NCBI RefSeq assembly: GCF_001431295.2
Contig: NZ_LKAJ02000001.1
Coordinates: 2,666,001 to 2,730,000 of the forward strand
Source: Candidatus Berkiella aquae
GTDB lineage: Bacteria > Pseudomonadota > Gammaproteobacteria > Berkiellales > Berkiellaceae
DNA: 64,000 bases
Direction of reading: 5' to 3'
Shown here: positions 17,701 to 28,052 of the stretch, piece by piece
How positions within the stretch are numbered: position 1 is the stretch's first letter
How the letters are laid out: each line of letters starts with the position of its first letter
The notes under the pieces: generated by a model
Told to the model about the DNA's origin: nothing
Databases searched by the model: none
What the model saw: only the letters and a program-made list of their open reading frames with translations
Position numbers and translations under genes: made by a program

Positions 17701-18816
17701 ATCTTGCAAGGTAAATCCTTTACCTGAAAAATCTAGCCACATCTTGCGTTGCAAGTTTAACTGCTCTGCGCGACGCGCTTCTTGCCCTCGGCGCATTTCA
17801 CTCAACTTCAAGGTTTTACCTTTCTCAAGTAAATACGCAGGGAACTCCCGCCATGCTATTGGCATATCGGTTTGTTGTGGATCAATGCTTGCAGCTCCTT
17901 GAATATCAACGAGCCTTAGATCGTTTTGTTGTTGAAAAGACCAGATCTCATTCTTTGGCCAAGGTTCATTCAGACTTTGAAATTCAAATTGATCTTGCTT
18001 GCCCAGAAAACGACTTTTAATCGTTACTTCCCACACACCGGGTTTTACTTGTAAACGTAACAACCCATTCTCTTCTAAACGAGACGTTAAAGGACTATCT
18101 ATTCTTAATGGCACAGAATGCGGCAATAAAATCGGCCCGAGTATAACCTCTCTAGGTTGTCCAGACACACGTAAACGTAGCATCGTTGTTTGTTCTAATG
18201 GAATATCATCTTTAAACAAACGAAACACTTGAACACTGATGGTATCTTGCTCTTGTTGCGGTAGTACGGATTGATTCTGAGGCTTTAACCAAAGCTTACC
18301 TGACTTATCTCTATCGGGTTGTTCAATATTTTTTTCATTGACAACCAGTTGAATCGTGCCTGCATTGACGGGCACTTGAATAAAATCGGGGATCCTTGTC
18401 CAAGGGAGGCTTCCTTCAATCGTATATTCACCGCTTGGCAGTAATACCCCAGGAAAGCCAAGATAAGTACCGACAGGAAATGCTTTGGCATTCACTTTGA
18501 CATCTTGCGGCCAATAATCATTATCTCCAGGGAGTGTAATCCAAGCTTCGTCATAATTAGACACTTTTAATGCAAAGGTTGCCTTTTGCTCTGCAACGGT
18601 TAATTTCAAATCCGCAGGCCAGACACAATAATGCAGTTCAGCGTTGTTATAGGGAAAAGGACAGAGTTCTGTTTCGTGTCCTTTTAAAACCCAACCCTTC
18701 CAAGAGGTCAAATCAGCAGGGATTGAGAGAGAAGATTCTGCCCCTTTGGCGGCAAAGACCGTTAATGTTAAACAAATAAAGACTAGCCAACAGCGAAGGA
18801 CAGCAGTTAAGTTCAT
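14707..18816 (-). CDS. Very large membrane protein with two related periplasmic halves, unknown function
   Basis: 1369 residues with no function I can name. It resembles a family of very large proteins annotated as hypothetical in other gammaproteobacteria. A signal peptide (about 1-26) leads into a beta-rich periplasmic region (27-480). A cluster of membrane helices (about 480-590) and a Gly/Ala/Met-rich loop (about 600-690) come next. Then a further helix and a second signal-like segment ending in ANA precede a second beta-rich region (about 760-1150) and four or five C-terminal helices. The halves share a pattern: a Cys-rich start (ELCPFPYNNAELHYCVWPAD versus EPPSCLPECAQISRMQVEI), LPSGEYTIEGSL versus LPQGVHDVVLEGF, and LGKQDQFEF versus VGDQDKFEL. 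The motif LHLPPGWMLLGASGVDTANG opens the helix cluster. It stands alone after hrpA. Confidence 0.8.
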   Translation of the reverse strand: MNLTAVLRCWLVFICLTLTVFAAKGAESSLSIPADLTSWKGWVLKGHETELCPFPYNNAELHYCVWPADLKLTVAEQKATFALKVSNYDEAWITLPGDNDYWPQDVKVNAKAFPVGTYLGFPGVLLPSGEYTIEGSLPWTRIPDFIQVPVNAGTIQLVVNEKNIEQPDRDKSGKLWLKPQNQSVLPQQEQDTISVQVFRLFKDDIPLEQTTMLRLRVSGQPREVILGPILLPHSVPLRIDSPLTSRLEENGLLRLQVKPGVWEVTIKSRFLGKQDQFEFQSLNEPWPKNEIWSFQQQNDLRLVDIQGAASIDPQQTDMPIAWREFPAYLLEKGKTLKLSEMRRGQEARRAEQLNLQRKMWLDFSGKGFTLQDAMTGVVEQHWRLRQLPPYQLGRVTIDGQDKLITEMNKDSPGVEIRQGALNLISVSRIIDAVNKMPAVGWDVDVQSLSTLLHLPPGWMLLGASGVDTANGAWIQQWTLLDFFIVLVIAAATLRLLGWRWGLVALVMITLTYQERGAPIYSWLNLIAALALIVVLPESSRAKRWLIYYFRLSFVYLLLIALPFMATQIRNALYPQLTLPNYVATPTPMMAGAVMSRASQAPQVAMEGLNVPLGKQKMFAGQSPGAADMAIGGAPKSERLEDYDPNAKLQTGPGVPNWYWNQYSLVWNGPVPMDQTLKLWMLSAKVTSVLKLLQVLLMFALIYGLYKAQKTVKPLQPKEKHSSVALIGFLVLSSLCFTSFPKQANADIPDEALRNELRERLLEPPSCLPECAQISRMQVEIKENNLVLHLKANVLSQVAIPIPSTLEKWVPRTVLVNNVLAKNVMFDANQQLWLYLPQGVHDVVLEGFVGDQDKFELGIPLKPKAITQLASGWTIEGINRQQLQGEHLYFNRIKQAGEVATNTQTHLQASRIPPFMILTKTLKLGFEWEVINQLRRVAPQQGAIEASIPLLTGESVLSDKVEIKNGKAWVTLGAQENQIEWRSKLLPSQHIELIAANDPSLKQIWLIDAISQWHCSFSGIPMIHQSDKSMRWLPRFEPWNGEKVSIEITKPTPVAGSTVTIDDSRLMLSPGKRISGGELNFTVRASEGGAHTFKIPETAVLQDILINGLSQPINVKQGEITVPLNPGTQQIQVRWQEPKPIRYFYRTPLIDLQMPSSNGVIDLEVSKDRWIMLLGGPIVGHAVLFWGVLLVFIAISIALGRSKLTPLRSLEWFLLAMGLTLATPMVMIVVIAWFVAMNKRKDISANISTSAFQWMQVGLVLLTLIFVVSLFTSISDGLLGIPQMQLAGPMIEIVQSQFGFPDKYQLQWYQDVSQTHLAQAWLISLPMYVYRILMLLWALWLAFSLVKWLRWGWECFAKHGYWKERKESAS

Positions 18817-18928
18817 AAGCTCTATTCCTTTAGATGCCTAAGATAAATACTCAAACCAATTTACCTCGCTGAAGCTTTAGCGAAGATGGATTGCCAAAGA
18901 ATCAATAATCAAATTGGAAGATTACAAT

Positions 18929-21900
18929 CTATCCTAATTTCTCTAAAAGTTTAAGCAATCTGATTTCTGAAACAGGCTCTGGCGTCCCTAATTTCTGGGC
19001 AAACAAGGAAATTCGGAGCTCTTCGATTTTAAAACGAAATAATAATAGAGGATCATCCCATAAAATAACGGGCCTTTTAATTGATGCAAGTTTACTTTCA
19101 TAGGCATTTTGCACTTTCATGATGCTATGCATTATCTGTTTATCACGTGCTAATTGCCGTGGTGCACTTTCTAATCGAGCTAAAATACCTTTGAGATAAA
19201 TGCTGTAGCGCATTAAATGAGCCCATGGAACTTGGCTCATAAAATGTTGTTCAAACAAGAATTTAAGTTGATTATCTACATCATTTAAAATGACTTGCAT
19301 GTCTTTGGAGGCTTTATCAGCCAAACGATAATAAAGTGTTTCTATTTGTTGATTCAGAACTAACCATTCTTTTAAAGCATTAATTAAACTGTTCGCCTTA
19401 CTTGCTAAATTTTGACGTTGAGCAGCGAGCTGCTTCTCAAACGCCATCTGAGTACGTATTGTGCTGTCGCCAAACGTATGAAGAGCCGCACTTAATTGTA
19501 AGGCTTCTGTTAGTACAGAAAATTCACCAAAGGGGTGCTTAAATGATTGAATTGTTTTCTTTTGGGCCTGTACTTGCTTTTTAATAAAACTGGCACCCTC
19601 TTTTAAGGTTAATAAATAAAGTCTTGCCAATCCTAAACGATGATAGTAGCTCGCGACTTCAGGAGAATCGTAAAGATTCAAAGATACGTTATTTCCTGAA
19701 TCGGTTAATGCTGGATAATAAATAAGTTGTAAACGATTTTTTTGTTCGACATGACGTTCGGGTATTTCACCAAAATCCCAACTCACAATTCCTTTTTTCG
19801 TTAATGGCTGATTTTGGGTTAACTGTTCAGTAAATTTATCTCGCAATTTATCATACAGTTGCGGTAAATCATCCCCTGTCGCTAATATTTCATTTTTAGC
19901 ACCTACCACTTTAAAATGCATTTTCAAATAAGCTGGTAGGATCACATTATCCCAGATCGTAGGTTCTACATTTAATCCTTTTTTTTCTTTCAGGAAATGA
20001 CACATGGATTCAACGAAAGATAAGTTACGATTTAAAGCCCTATTTGCCTCTTTGATCGTTTCGGGTAATGGATTTAAAAGGACTCTAAATCGTTTCGGTA
20101 ATGCTTTTAAATAAGAGGCAATTTTCTCTGCTAATAACCCCTCAATTAGCCAAGAAAAATCCTGTTGTTGTATTTGTGCCAAAGTATCAATTGGGATCTC
20201 GATGGTGACCCCATCATTCTCTGCAGACAAATCAAATTGATAGCTGAGTCGATAGGTATTATTATCGATATTTAATGTTAAGGGAAACATTGCAGCCCAA
20301 CCATTGGCCGATTTTTCCATACTGATATCGGTTTCTTTAAACATTAAACTATTTTGATCAGCGTGTTTTGCCCAGTACTCTAATTCTTTGGTTGATACAA
20401 TTTCTATGGGTAGATGTTGTTCATAAAAAGCCACTATCATCCCTTCATCAACCATCACCGCTTGACGACGGATTCTATCTTCTAATGCGCGCAAATTTTT
20501 AATTGTCTGACAATTTTTCAAGTAAAAAGCACAACGGGTATTGACCTGCTCTTCAACTAGCCCTTGCAAAATAAATATTTTTCTCGCTTCAATAGGAGAA
20601 ATTTTTTCATAATTGACTTTTCTACGGCTAATAATTTCAAGGCCAAATAAGGTTGCTCTTTCATAAGCAACCACTTTTTGTTCTTTTAGATCAAAATGGG
20701 GTTCGACATATTGGCGTTTCAGTAATGGGCGCGCAACCTCTTCAACCCATTTTAACTCCACCGCTGCATTAACTCTGGCATAGGTTTTACTGGTATGCAC
20801 AATTTCACAAGCCACCACCCACAAAGGCGGTTTTTTAAATAAAGCGGATCCTGGGTTTAAAAGGAACTTAATCCCTCTTGCACCTAAGTATTCTGTTTTT
20901 TGCTCTTTCTGACCAATCGAATCTAAAAAGCCTGTTAACAATGAACGATGAATTTGGCTTGATTCTGCAGCAACTTGATTCACTTTAAATTGCAATTCTT
21001 TGACAATATCTTGCAATTGCGTGTGAACATCTATCCATTCACAAATTCTCAAGTAAGATAAAAAATTCTCTCGACATAACTTACGGAATCGTTGGTTTGA
21101 TAATTGTTTCTTTTGCTCGTTGATAAAATCCCATAAACGTAGATAAGACAAAAAATCTGAGTCAGGCTCAATAAATTTTGCGTGGCTTTGGGTCGCTTTT
21201 TCTTTTGCTTCAACAGGATACTCTCGAGGATCAATAATACTCAAACCACTTACGATCACCAAAATTTCTTTTAGCGCGGCATACTGATTAGCCGCAATGA
21301 TGATGCGACCTAATTTAGGTTCGATAGGTATCGTTGCCAACTGGCGACCAATCGGCGTAATCATTCCTTGCTCTGAAACAGCACCAAGTCTTTCCAATAG
21401 GGTATAACCATCTTTAATATAGCGATTATCTGGGGAATCTAAAAAAGGGAACCGTTCAATATCGCTCCAACCTAAAGAAAGCATCTTTAAAATAACACCG
21501 GCTAAATTGGTTCGCAAAATTTCTGGTTCGGTATATAAGTCTCTTGTGAGTAAATCTTCTTCTGTATATAACCTAAAACAAATACCGGGGCCTACTCGTC
21601 CACAGCGTCCTTTACGTTGCTCACTGCTAGCTTGTGAAATGGGTTCAATAGGTAGACGCTGTAACTTATTACGATAATTATATCGACTAATTCGATGTAA
21701 CCCTTCATCAATCACGAACCGAATGTTTGGTACAGTAATGGATGTTTCTGCTACATTGGTGGCAACAATGATTTTTCGTTTTTGCATTGATTGAAATATT
21801 TTTTGTTGTTCACTCACACTTTGACGCGAGAACAATGGCAAGATAACGGTATTTAATAAATTTTGCGCTTGTAATGTTTCACAGACTTCTCGAATTTCTT

Positions 21901-22816
21901 TTTCACCCGTTTGAAAAATTAATATATCTCCTGGGCCTTCATGAAAAGCTAAGTCAACCGCATCTAATACGGCTTGAACAGGATCGGATGATTCCGATAA
22001 TTCACTCGTATTTTTTAAATATCTTACTTCAACTGGATAAGAGCGCCCTTCTACATTAATAAGCGGCGCTTTATCAAAAAAGGTAGAAAAGCGTTCGACG
22101 TCAATCGTTGCTGAGGTGACAATCACTTTCAGATCTTTGCGTTTTTGTAATAAACTTTTTAAATAGCCTAATAAAAAATCTATATTAAGGCTTCTCTCGT
22201 GTGCCTCATCGATAATAATGCAATCATATTGCTGTAACCATTTATCTTGCTGTGTTTCACTCAGTAATATGCCATCGGTCATTAATTTAATGAGTGTCGT
22301 TGGGCTGGTTCTATCAGAAAACCGTACCTGGTAACCAACCAAATGCCCTAATTCGCTATTAAGTTCACTGGCAATTCGACTTGCCATCGCACGTGCTGCT
22401 AGTCTTCTGGGTTGAGTATGACCGATAAACCCACTTACTCCTAAACCCGCTTCTAAACAAAATTTTGGCAGCTGAGTTGTTTTCCCGGAGCCTGTTTCTC
22501 CAGCAACAATAACCACTTGATGTTCTTTGAGTGCTTGAATAATTTCTTGCTTTTTCTTAAAAATAGGCAAATCAGGATATTCAATTTTGGGTACAAGAAA
22601 TTGTCGTTTAGCGAATAATTCTTGTGAAACTTTTATTTTCGCTTGAAGATGTTGTAATTTTTTTTCACGTAAATCACTTTCGGGTATTTTAGCAATTTGT
22701 AACCATTGCTTTTTGAATCTAAATTGGTCTTTGCGAAGACAATTTTGTAATTGTGATTCTATTTCTAACAGGCCTGGTTGCATGGTGGTCTCAGTTGCGA
22801 GTGGGCGAATCTTCAA
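18929..22816 (-). CDS. hrpA: ATP-dependent RNA helicase HrpA
   Basis: DEAH-box RNA helicase of 1295 residues, close to the 1300 of E. coli HrpA. In enterobacteria it helps process some mRNAs and rescue stalled ribosomes. Motif I is GETGSGKTTQLPKFC (from about 106), motif II is DEAH in IIIDEAHERS, motif III is TSAT and motif VI is QRKGRCGRVGPG. The HA2, OB-fold and long C-terminal DUF3418-type region (GFLDSIGQKEQKTEYLGARG, KGIVSWDFGEIPE) are complete. Start at 22816 or the in-frame ATG at 22783. It is followed after about 110 bases by the large membrane protein gene. Confidence 0.96.
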   Translation of the reverse strand: MKIRPLATETTMQPGLLEIESQLQNCLRKDQFRFKKQWLQIAKIPESDLREKKLQHLQAKIKVSQELFAKRQFLVPKIEYPDLPIFKKKQEIIQALKEHQVVIVAGETGSGKTTQLPKFCLEAGLGVSGFIGHTQPRRLAARAMASRIASELNSELGHLVGYQVRFSDRTSPTTLIKLMTDGILLSETQQDKWLQQYDCIIIDEAHERSLNIDFLLGYLKSLLQKRKDLKVIVTSATIDVERFSTFFDKAPLINVEGRSYPVEVRYLKNTSELSESSDPVQAVLDAVDLAFHEGPGDILIFQTGEKEIREVCETLQAQNLLNTVILPLFSRQSVSEQQKIFQSMQKRKIIVATNVAETSITVPNIRFVIDEGLHRISRYNYRNKLQRLPIEPISQASSEQRKGRCGRVGPGICFRLYTEEDLLTRDLYTEPEILRTNLAGVILKMLSLGWSDIERFPFLDSPDNRYIKDGYTLLERLGAVSEQGMITPIGRQLATIPIEPKLGRIIIAANQYAALKEILVIVSGLSIIDPREYPVEAKEKATQSHAKFIEPDSDFLSYLRLWDFINEQKKQLSNQRFRKLCRENFLSYLRICEWIDVHTQLQDIVKELQFKVNQVAAESSQIHRSLLTGFLDSIGQKEQKTEYLGARGIKFLLNPGSALFKKPPLWVVACEIVHTSKTYARVNAAVELKWVEEVARPLLKRQYVEPHFDLKEQKVVAYERATLFGLEIISRRKVNYEKISPIEARKIFILQGLVEEQVNTRCAFYLKNCQTIKNLRALEDRIRRQAVMVDEGMIVAFYEQHLPIEIVSTKELEYWAKHADQNSLMFKETDISMEKSANGWAAMFPLTLNIDNNTYRLSYQFDLSAENDGVTIEIPIDTLAQIQQQDFSWLIEGLLAEKIASYLKALPKRFRVLLNPLPETIKEANRALNRNLSFVESMCHFLKEKKGLNVEPTIWDNVILPAYLKMHFKVVGAKNEILATGDDLPQLYDKLRDKFTEQLTQNQPLTKKGIVSWDFGEIPERHVEQKNRLQLIYYPALTDSGNNVSLNLYDSPEVASYYHRLGLARLYLLTLKEGASFIKKQVQAQKKTIQSFKHPFGEFSVLTEALQLSAALHTFGDSTIRTQMAFEKQLAAQRQNLASKANSLINALKEWLVLNQQIETLYYRLADKASKDMQVILNDVDNQLKFLFEQHFMSQVPWAHLMRYSIYLKGILARLESAPRQLARDKQIMHSIMKVQNAYESKLASIKRPVILWDDPLLLFRFKIEELRISLFAQKLGTPEPVSEIRLLKLLEKLG

Positions 22817-22864
22817 GTGCGAAGACTATATATTACATAATTGATAATTATATAGCAACGTTAC

Positions 22865-23747
22865 TCACCTTTTAGGCTTCTGCTTATTGGCACTTTCAAG
22901 GCTGGGTTCTTGCGCGGAGGGTTTAAAAAAATTCCCCGACTGCATTACCGGTGAAAACACGATTGATTTTGCACAAGTTGCAGGTTGTGCTCCTTCTGCG
23001 GATATTCCTGCAGGCTTTGTCTCATTTGCTGACATTTTTTCTATTACAGGCGTTGGATTGGCTAAAGAGCGGTAGAACCATGCGCATTTTTTTTATTGAT
23101 GGCTTCTGAGTTTTTAGAAAGTATTTTTTTAACAGCATCAATATCATTTTCTAAAACGGCCCAATGCAAATCACTCAATTTGTTGGCTCCTGATGCTTTA
23201 CTTGGTGTGCTAGGTTTTTCAACATCAGGAATAGTAGAAAGTTTTGGATAAAATTTATTAGAACGTAACACGATATCAACAGTATGATCGTTATTAAGAC
23301 TACCTAATTGTTTATATTTAAAGGCAATGAGATGATCAGCTAATGCCGCTGCTGAACTAAATTCAGCAACTTTATTAAAATGATTGGGATCTCGCGAACT
23401 AATTCATATTGTTCACTTCTTGATTTTTGTCCCCAACCATCTAGTTCTAAATCATCTTTTTTATCTCTAGCCATTTCCAATGCGCTCTCATAATCACGAA
23501 CAGCAATGACTTTGATTTCTTCAAGTTCTAAGAGCTTATCAACTACGGCAGGTTGTATATTTTTAATGGCTTGATGAAATTCATCTTTGAGATTATTAAG
23601 CTATTCAGATACTTCACCATGACTTTTTATTTCTGAGATGCTGCGGTTAATTGCTCAATATCACCATTTTGGCAGGCATTTTTAATTGACTGCCCTCTTT
23701 CTACAGAGGGTTCAATTATTTTAGGTGTGTATACATGTTTATGGAGG
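22865..23747 (-). pseudogene. Decayed ankyrin-repeat protein gene
   Basis: Read on the minus strand, this stretch encodes one protein-like sequence that jumps frames. It runs from HKHVYTPKIIEPSVERGQSI, through NACQNGDIEQLTA, a shift, ISEIKSHGEVSE, an in-frame TAG (about 23608), then LNNLKDEFHQAIKNIQPAVV and EIKVIAVRDYESALEMARDK. A second shift falls near 23400, before FNKVAEFSSAAALADHLIAF. LSDLHWAVLENDIDAVKKIL and NKKNAHGSTAL are ankyrin units. A third shift at 23062 precedes a Pro/Ser-rich tail ending at a TGA at 22865. At least three frameshifts and one stop mean it is not functional as one protein. Sequence errors could mimic some of this, but not all. The intact fragment at 23062-23271 is only a piece. 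Confidence 0.75.
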
Positions 23748-23750
23748 CGT

Positions 23751-25568
23751 TTAAACGCCCCCGAGCCAAGCTGCTAAAGCATTTTTTTCTGCCTCTGTCA
23801 GCGTTGATTTTAAGGTAATTTCTACGGTATCTAAAGGTAACTCTGAAAGCTCTGCTTCTAGGATCTTCAACTTATCTAAGCGAAAAACATGGATAGTTAT
23901 TTTCTGATTAGGCTTAGTATTTTTTAATATCTTCTCATAAGAATCGATATCAACTTTATGATGGTCAATCGCGACAATTTCATCACCGGCACTTAAACCG
24001 GCTTGTGATGCACTGGTATTCGCTAATACTTGTGCCACCATCACTTTACCTTGATTCTTGTTGATGACTGCACCCAAGTGTGCTCCTTTAACAAGAGTTA
24101 CAGCAGTCTTTTTCCCTCCCAGATCATCACTTGCTTGTGCTTGACGCAAAGAGAGTATTAAGCCAAAAGGCGCCAGCAAGGTCGTTAAATCAAGATCATC
24201 CGTTGTGTAAAGCGCTTGCTTTAACAGGTCTTTCAAAGGCTCACCACCCAACGCGATGATCATCGATTCTATTTTACCTTCTGGCACACCCGTGTCTGTT
24301 TGCCCATATTCGTGCCATAAATGATTCATAATCGTATCTAATGAAGCTTGCTGATTGGTTTGAATACGCAATGCCAAATCGATTGCTAATGCAATAATTG
24401 AGCCTTTAAGATAATAACTCACTTGAGCATTAACCGTATTTTCATTGGGTTGGTAAAATTTGATCCAAGCATCAAAACTGGCATCAAGTATGGTTTGCTT
24501 CTTGCGACCAGGATTGCGTAGTAATTTGGTGACATTTCGCGAAATGAGATCAAGGTATTGTTCTAAAGATATAACTTTTGAGCGTACTAATGCTAAATCA
24601 TCATAATAAGAGGTGATTCCCTCAAAAGCCCATAATTGTTTAGTATAGGCTTTCCTGGTTAATACATAAGGCATAAAACTTTGAGGTTTAATACGTTTTA
24701 CATTCCAAGCATGAAAATATTCATGACTAAATAGCCCTAGCAACATCATGTAATTATTAGTTGGCGACGCTATATCAGCTGATTCTGGCATATATTCTTT
24801 AGGGATCTGTAACGCGGTAGAATCCCGATGTTCAAGGCCACCATAACTATCTTTACGTAACTGTAATAGAAATAAATAGCGATTAAATGGGTAAGGTTTT
24901 TCGAATAATTGCAATTGTGTTTCACAAACTTTTTTGACATCGGCAACTAAGCGTTTTACATCACCATGGTGTTGCCCTGTAATCGCAATGGCATGCGGTA
25001 TGCCCAAGGCTTCGAATTCAAGTAACTCAAATTGCCCTATTTGCACCGGTTTATCGATAAGTTCATCATAATTTGCTGCTTGATAAGTACCATATCCCCA
25101 GGGTTTGGCATCAGCAGGGGTTAACATGGTTGCCACACGCCACTTCTCACTTCCTGCAATAGCTGGAGCAGATAAAATGACTTGGCAAGGCTTATCTTCT
25201 TGGTCGTGGACCATTAGTAACATACTGCAAGGATTAAAAAAGGCTTGCTCATCGTCAAGATATGAGCCTCTGACTGACGTATCAAAAGCATAAACACTAT
25301 ATTCGATGCAAAGAGGGCCTTGATGCTTTGCAATTTGCCAAGTATCGCTATTGTGTTTCTCAACAGCAATTTCTTGTGCTTTTGTCGAAAAATCAGCATA
25401 GGCTTTGAGTTCAATGATATGACGGGCAAAATCCCGAATCATATAACTTCCTGGGATCCAGGTTGGTAATGATAATTTCTGCCCCACCGGCGAAGGATGA
25501 GGAATCGTCAGACGAACCGTAAATTGGTGATTCAGTGGATGGCTTGCAATGACGTCGTATTGAATCAT
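23751..25568 (-). CDS. M61-family glycyl aminopeptidase-like metalloprotease with PDZ domain
   Basis: 605-residue peptidase. I use the ATG at 25568, with GGA 8 bases upstream, rather than the longer frame from 25601. The N-terminal M61 beta domain contains SLPTWIPGSYMIRDFARHI. The zinc site is HEYFHAWNVKRIKP (282-295), with the downstream glutamate in WAFEGITSYYDDL. A PDZ domain follows near the C-terminus (ANTSASQAGLSAGDEIVAID). There is no obvious signal peptide, so it is probably cytoplasmic. Its biological substrate is not known. A 14-base palindrome GGCGTTTAAACGCC spans its stop codon. Confidence 0.93.
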   Translation of the reverse strand: MIQYDVIASHPLNHQFTVRLTIPHPSPVGQKLSLPTWIPGSYMIRDFARHIIELKAYADFSTKAQEIAVEKHNSDTWQIAKHQGPLCIEYSVYAFDTSVRGSYLDDEQAFFNPCSMLLMVHDQEDKPCQVILSAPAIAGSEKWRVATMLTPADAKPWGYGTYQAANYDELIDKPVQIGQFELLEFEALGIPHAIAITGQHHGDVKRLVADVKKVCETQLQLFEKPYPFNRYLFLLQLRKDSYGGLEHRDSTALQIPKEYMPESADIASPTNNYMMLLGLFSHEYFHAWNVKRIKPQSFMPYVLTRKAYTKQLWAFEGITSYYDDLALVRSKVISLEQYLDLISRNVTKLLRNPGRKKQTILDASFDAWIKFYQPNENTVNAQVSYYLKGSIIALAIDLALRIQTNQQASLDTIMNHLWHEYGQTDTGVPEGKIESMIIALGGEPLKDLLKQALYTTDDLDLTTLLAPFGLILSLRQAQASDDLGGKKTAVTLVKGAHLGAVINKNQGKVMVAQVLANTSASQAGLSAGDEIVAIDHHKVDIDSYEKILKNTKPNQKITIHVFRLDKLKILEAELSELPLDTVEITLKSTLTEAEKNALAAWLGGV

Positions 25569-25670
25569 GTTTTTTTCCAAAATTATTAAGTTATCTAACA
25601 ATAAATTTCCATCTTATGAAATAGAATCTATTCTTAATATATTCTCATCGCGGTTGATAGGTTTATCTCA

Positions 25671-27200
25671 TTGTACACCGAAAGCTTCTATGATGTGGTC
25701 GTCATTGGTGGCGGTATCAATGGCACAGGAATTGCTGCCGATGCGGCGGGCCGAGGGCTTTCCGTATTACTGTGTGAACAAAATGATTTAGCCAGCGCAA
25801 CCTCTTCTGTGAGCAGCAAATTGATTCACGGTGGCTTACGCTACTTGGAAGATTATAACTTTGCTTTGGTAAAAGAATCGCTGAAAGAAAGAGAAATCTT
25901 AATTAAAACGGCTCCTCATTTAGTCCATCCTTTGCGTTTTATTGTTCCCTATAATCAACTCCGTCGGTCATTTTGGTTAATACGCTTAGGACTCTTTATT
26001 TATGATATGTTTGGATATGGGCCCCGTTTTCAACGTTCGAAGACACTCTTTTTGGCTCCTAATGATCCACACAATCCATTAAAACGTTCCATTCGTAAAG
26101 GTTTTGTCTATTCTGATGCCACGGTAGATGATGCAAGACTCGTTATCACCACTGCGTTACGTTTAGCAAGAGCCGGAGGAACCGTTGCCAACTACACCCG
26201 CTGTATCAGTGCAACGAGACTTACTGATCATTGGCAATTGCAACTTCAGAATCAACTCAATCAACAAATTTATACGATTGAATGCAAAGCTTTAGTGAAT
26301 GCAGGTGGCCCTTTTGCAGAAGAGATTTTACATTCTGTACTTAAGCTACAAAGCCCTTCTAGACTTAAATTAGTCAAAGGCAGTCATATTATTGTTCCGA
26401 AATTGCATAATGGCGACGAAGCTTATGTTTTGCAACATAAAGATGGACGAGTCATTTTCGTCATACCTTATTTAAAACAGTTTACTTTAATCGGTACAAC
26501 GGAAATTCTATATCATGGTTCACCGCAAAAAGCGAAAATCAGTTTAGCTGAAATGGAATATCTCTGCGAAATTGTGAATGATTATTTCCATCATGCCATA
26601 AAACCTGATCAAATTATCCATTCTTGGTCTGGCGTTCGTGCATTAGTCGATGACCAGACCACCAGCATGTCTAATAATACCCGAGAATATAGACTTGAGT
26701 TACAACTCGATGAACGAGGCAATCTTCCTCTTTTAAATGTATTAGGCGGAAAATTGACCACTTACCGTGCACTCGCTGAAAAAGCCATGGACAAACTTGC
26801 GCCCTTCTTCAGCCAAATGGGAGGGCATTGGACAAGTCTGTGCCCCTTACCAGGTGGTGATTTTCCGGAAGCAGAATTTTCAGCATTTCTAGAAACCTTG
26901 GCCCAAGACTTCTCCTGGTTACCAACACAACTTGCATTACGTTATGCACATAATTATGGCACTTTGATTTATCATCTTTTAAAAGGGGTGAATCAGCTGA
27001 GTGATCTTGGATGCCATTTTGGCCATGGTCTCTATGAAAAAGAGGTTATCTATCTTATTGAAAAAGAGTGGGCTCGTAGTTTAGATGATATTTTATGGCG
27101 TAGAACAAAATTAGGGTTATTTATATCGGTGCAAGAACAGCTTGAATTACAACAATGGCTTGAGAAGTATTTTCACACATACTATAAAAAAGCTATTTAA
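25671..27200 (+). CDS. glpD: Aerobic glycerol-3-phosphate dehydrogenase GlpD
   Basis: FAD enzyme at the inner membrane that oxidises glycerol-3-phosphate to dihydroxyacetone phosphate and feeds electrons to quinone. 509 residues, normal length. FAD-binding [20 protein letters not shown] lies at the N-terminus, followed by the GlpD signature [38 protein letters not shown] occurs near residue 360. The start is TTG at 25671 with a weak GATAGG site. No in-frame ATG lies near the conserved N-terminus, so the rare start is needed. It overlaps the convergent amidotransferase gene by 8 bases. No glpF or glpK is nearby. Confidence 0.95.
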   Translation: MYTESFYDVVVIGGGINGTGIAADAAGRGLSVLLCEQNDLASATSSVSSKLIHGGLRYLEDYNFALVKESLKEREILIKTAPHLVHPLRFIVPYNQLRRSFWLIRLGLFIYDMFGYGPRFQRSKTLFLAPNDPHNPLKRSIRKGFVYSDATVDDARLVITTALRLARAGGTVANYTRCISATRLTDHWQLQLQNQLNQQIYTIECKALVNAGGPFAEEILHSVLKLQSPSRLKLVKGSHIIVPKLHNGDEAYVLQHKDGRVIFVIPYLKQFTLIGTTEILYHGSPQKAKISLAEMEYLCEIVNDYFHHAIKPDQIIHSWSGVRALVDDQTTSMSNNTREYRLELQLDERGNLPLLNVLGGKLTTYRALAEKAMDKLAPFFSQMGGHWTSLCPLPGGDFPEAEFSAFLETLAQDFSWLPTQLALRYAHNYGTLIYHLLKGVNQLSDLGCHFGHGLYEKEVIYLIEKEWARSLDDILWRRTKLGLFISVQEQLELQQWLEKYFHTYYKKAI

Positions 27201-27969
27201 TTGATAATTGCAAACCATCTTTAAAAACCAAAAAATCCCCTTTTTGTGCACGCTGCCAAGTTTCATTAGCTGTTAAAGGTTCCGTTGCTAATACGGTGAT
27301 GACATCATCAGGTGACATTCTATGGCAAAAATCGATTGATAAATCTTCATCGACTAATTTTGCTTTACCAAAGGGTGCCTTGCGAGTTACCCAAGCTAAT
27401 TTAGTTGAACAATGTGCATAAAGGTATTTAGAATCACACATTAAAATGTTAAAAACCCCAAACTGCGAAAGCGAATGGCATAATTCTTTAATGAGTAATG
27501 CTATTTTTCCATCTTGCTTGGGAGGTTTAGGATATTTGCTATAAATCTGATCAAGCAACCAACAAAAAGCATATTCACTGTCTGTCGTTCCAACCGGTTC
27601 AAAATGTGCTAACTTCAATTTCTTTTTGATGCCCCTTAATTGCCCGTTATGAGCGTAACACCAATTACGTCCCCAAAGCTCTCTGACAAAAGGATGGGTA
27701 TTCTCCAAACAGACTTTCCCACTGTTAGCTTTACGAATATGACAAATCACATTGCGACTTTTAATGGGGTAATTTTTAACAAGTTTGGCAATTTCAGAAT
27801 CAGCGCTTGGAAAAGGGTCATGAAAAGTTCGGCACCCCCTCCCTTCATAAAAGGCAATTCCCCAACCATCTTTATGAGGACCTGTTTTACCACCACGCTG
27901 CATTAGTCCTGAAAAACTAAAGCAAATATCCGCAGGGGTATTAGAACTCATGCCTAACAATTCACACAT
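27193..27969 (-). CDS. Class II glutamine amidotransferase, YafJ-like
   Basis: 258 residues with an N-terminal nucleophile glutaminase fold. Cys2, exposed after Met removal, starts [30 protein letters not shown] and [11 protein letters not shown] are the substrate-binding and oxyanion motifs, and [16 protein letters not shown] follows. It has the length and sequence type of YafJ/GAT-II proteins of unknown acceptor. No acceptor domain is fused to it. It is convergent with glpD. Confidence 0.88.
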   Translation of the reverse strand: MCELLGMSSNTPADICFSFSGLMQRGGKTGPHKDGWGIAFYEGRGCRTFHDPFPSADSEIAKLVKNYPIKSRNVICHIRKANSGKVCLENTHPFVRELWGRNWCYAHNGQLRGIKKKLKLAHFEPVGTTDSEYAFCWLLDQIYSKYPKPPKQDGKIALLIKELCHSLSQFGVFNILMCDSKYLYAHCSTKLAWVTRKAPFGKAKLVDEDLSIDFCHRMSPDDVITVLATEPLTANETWQRAQKGDFLVFKDGLQLSIK

Positions 27970-28052
27970 GCTCTTCTCATTTTGTATTTATACCACAAGG
28001 GGTACCTCGTCCGTTGTTGCCTACGTTCTTTCAACCCCAGTCACGTACCAAA

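Noticed and set aside
22887-23075. 62-codon plus-strand frame with Cys and Ala
   Set aside because: It is the reverse of the Pro/Ser-rich tail of the ankyrin pseudogene.
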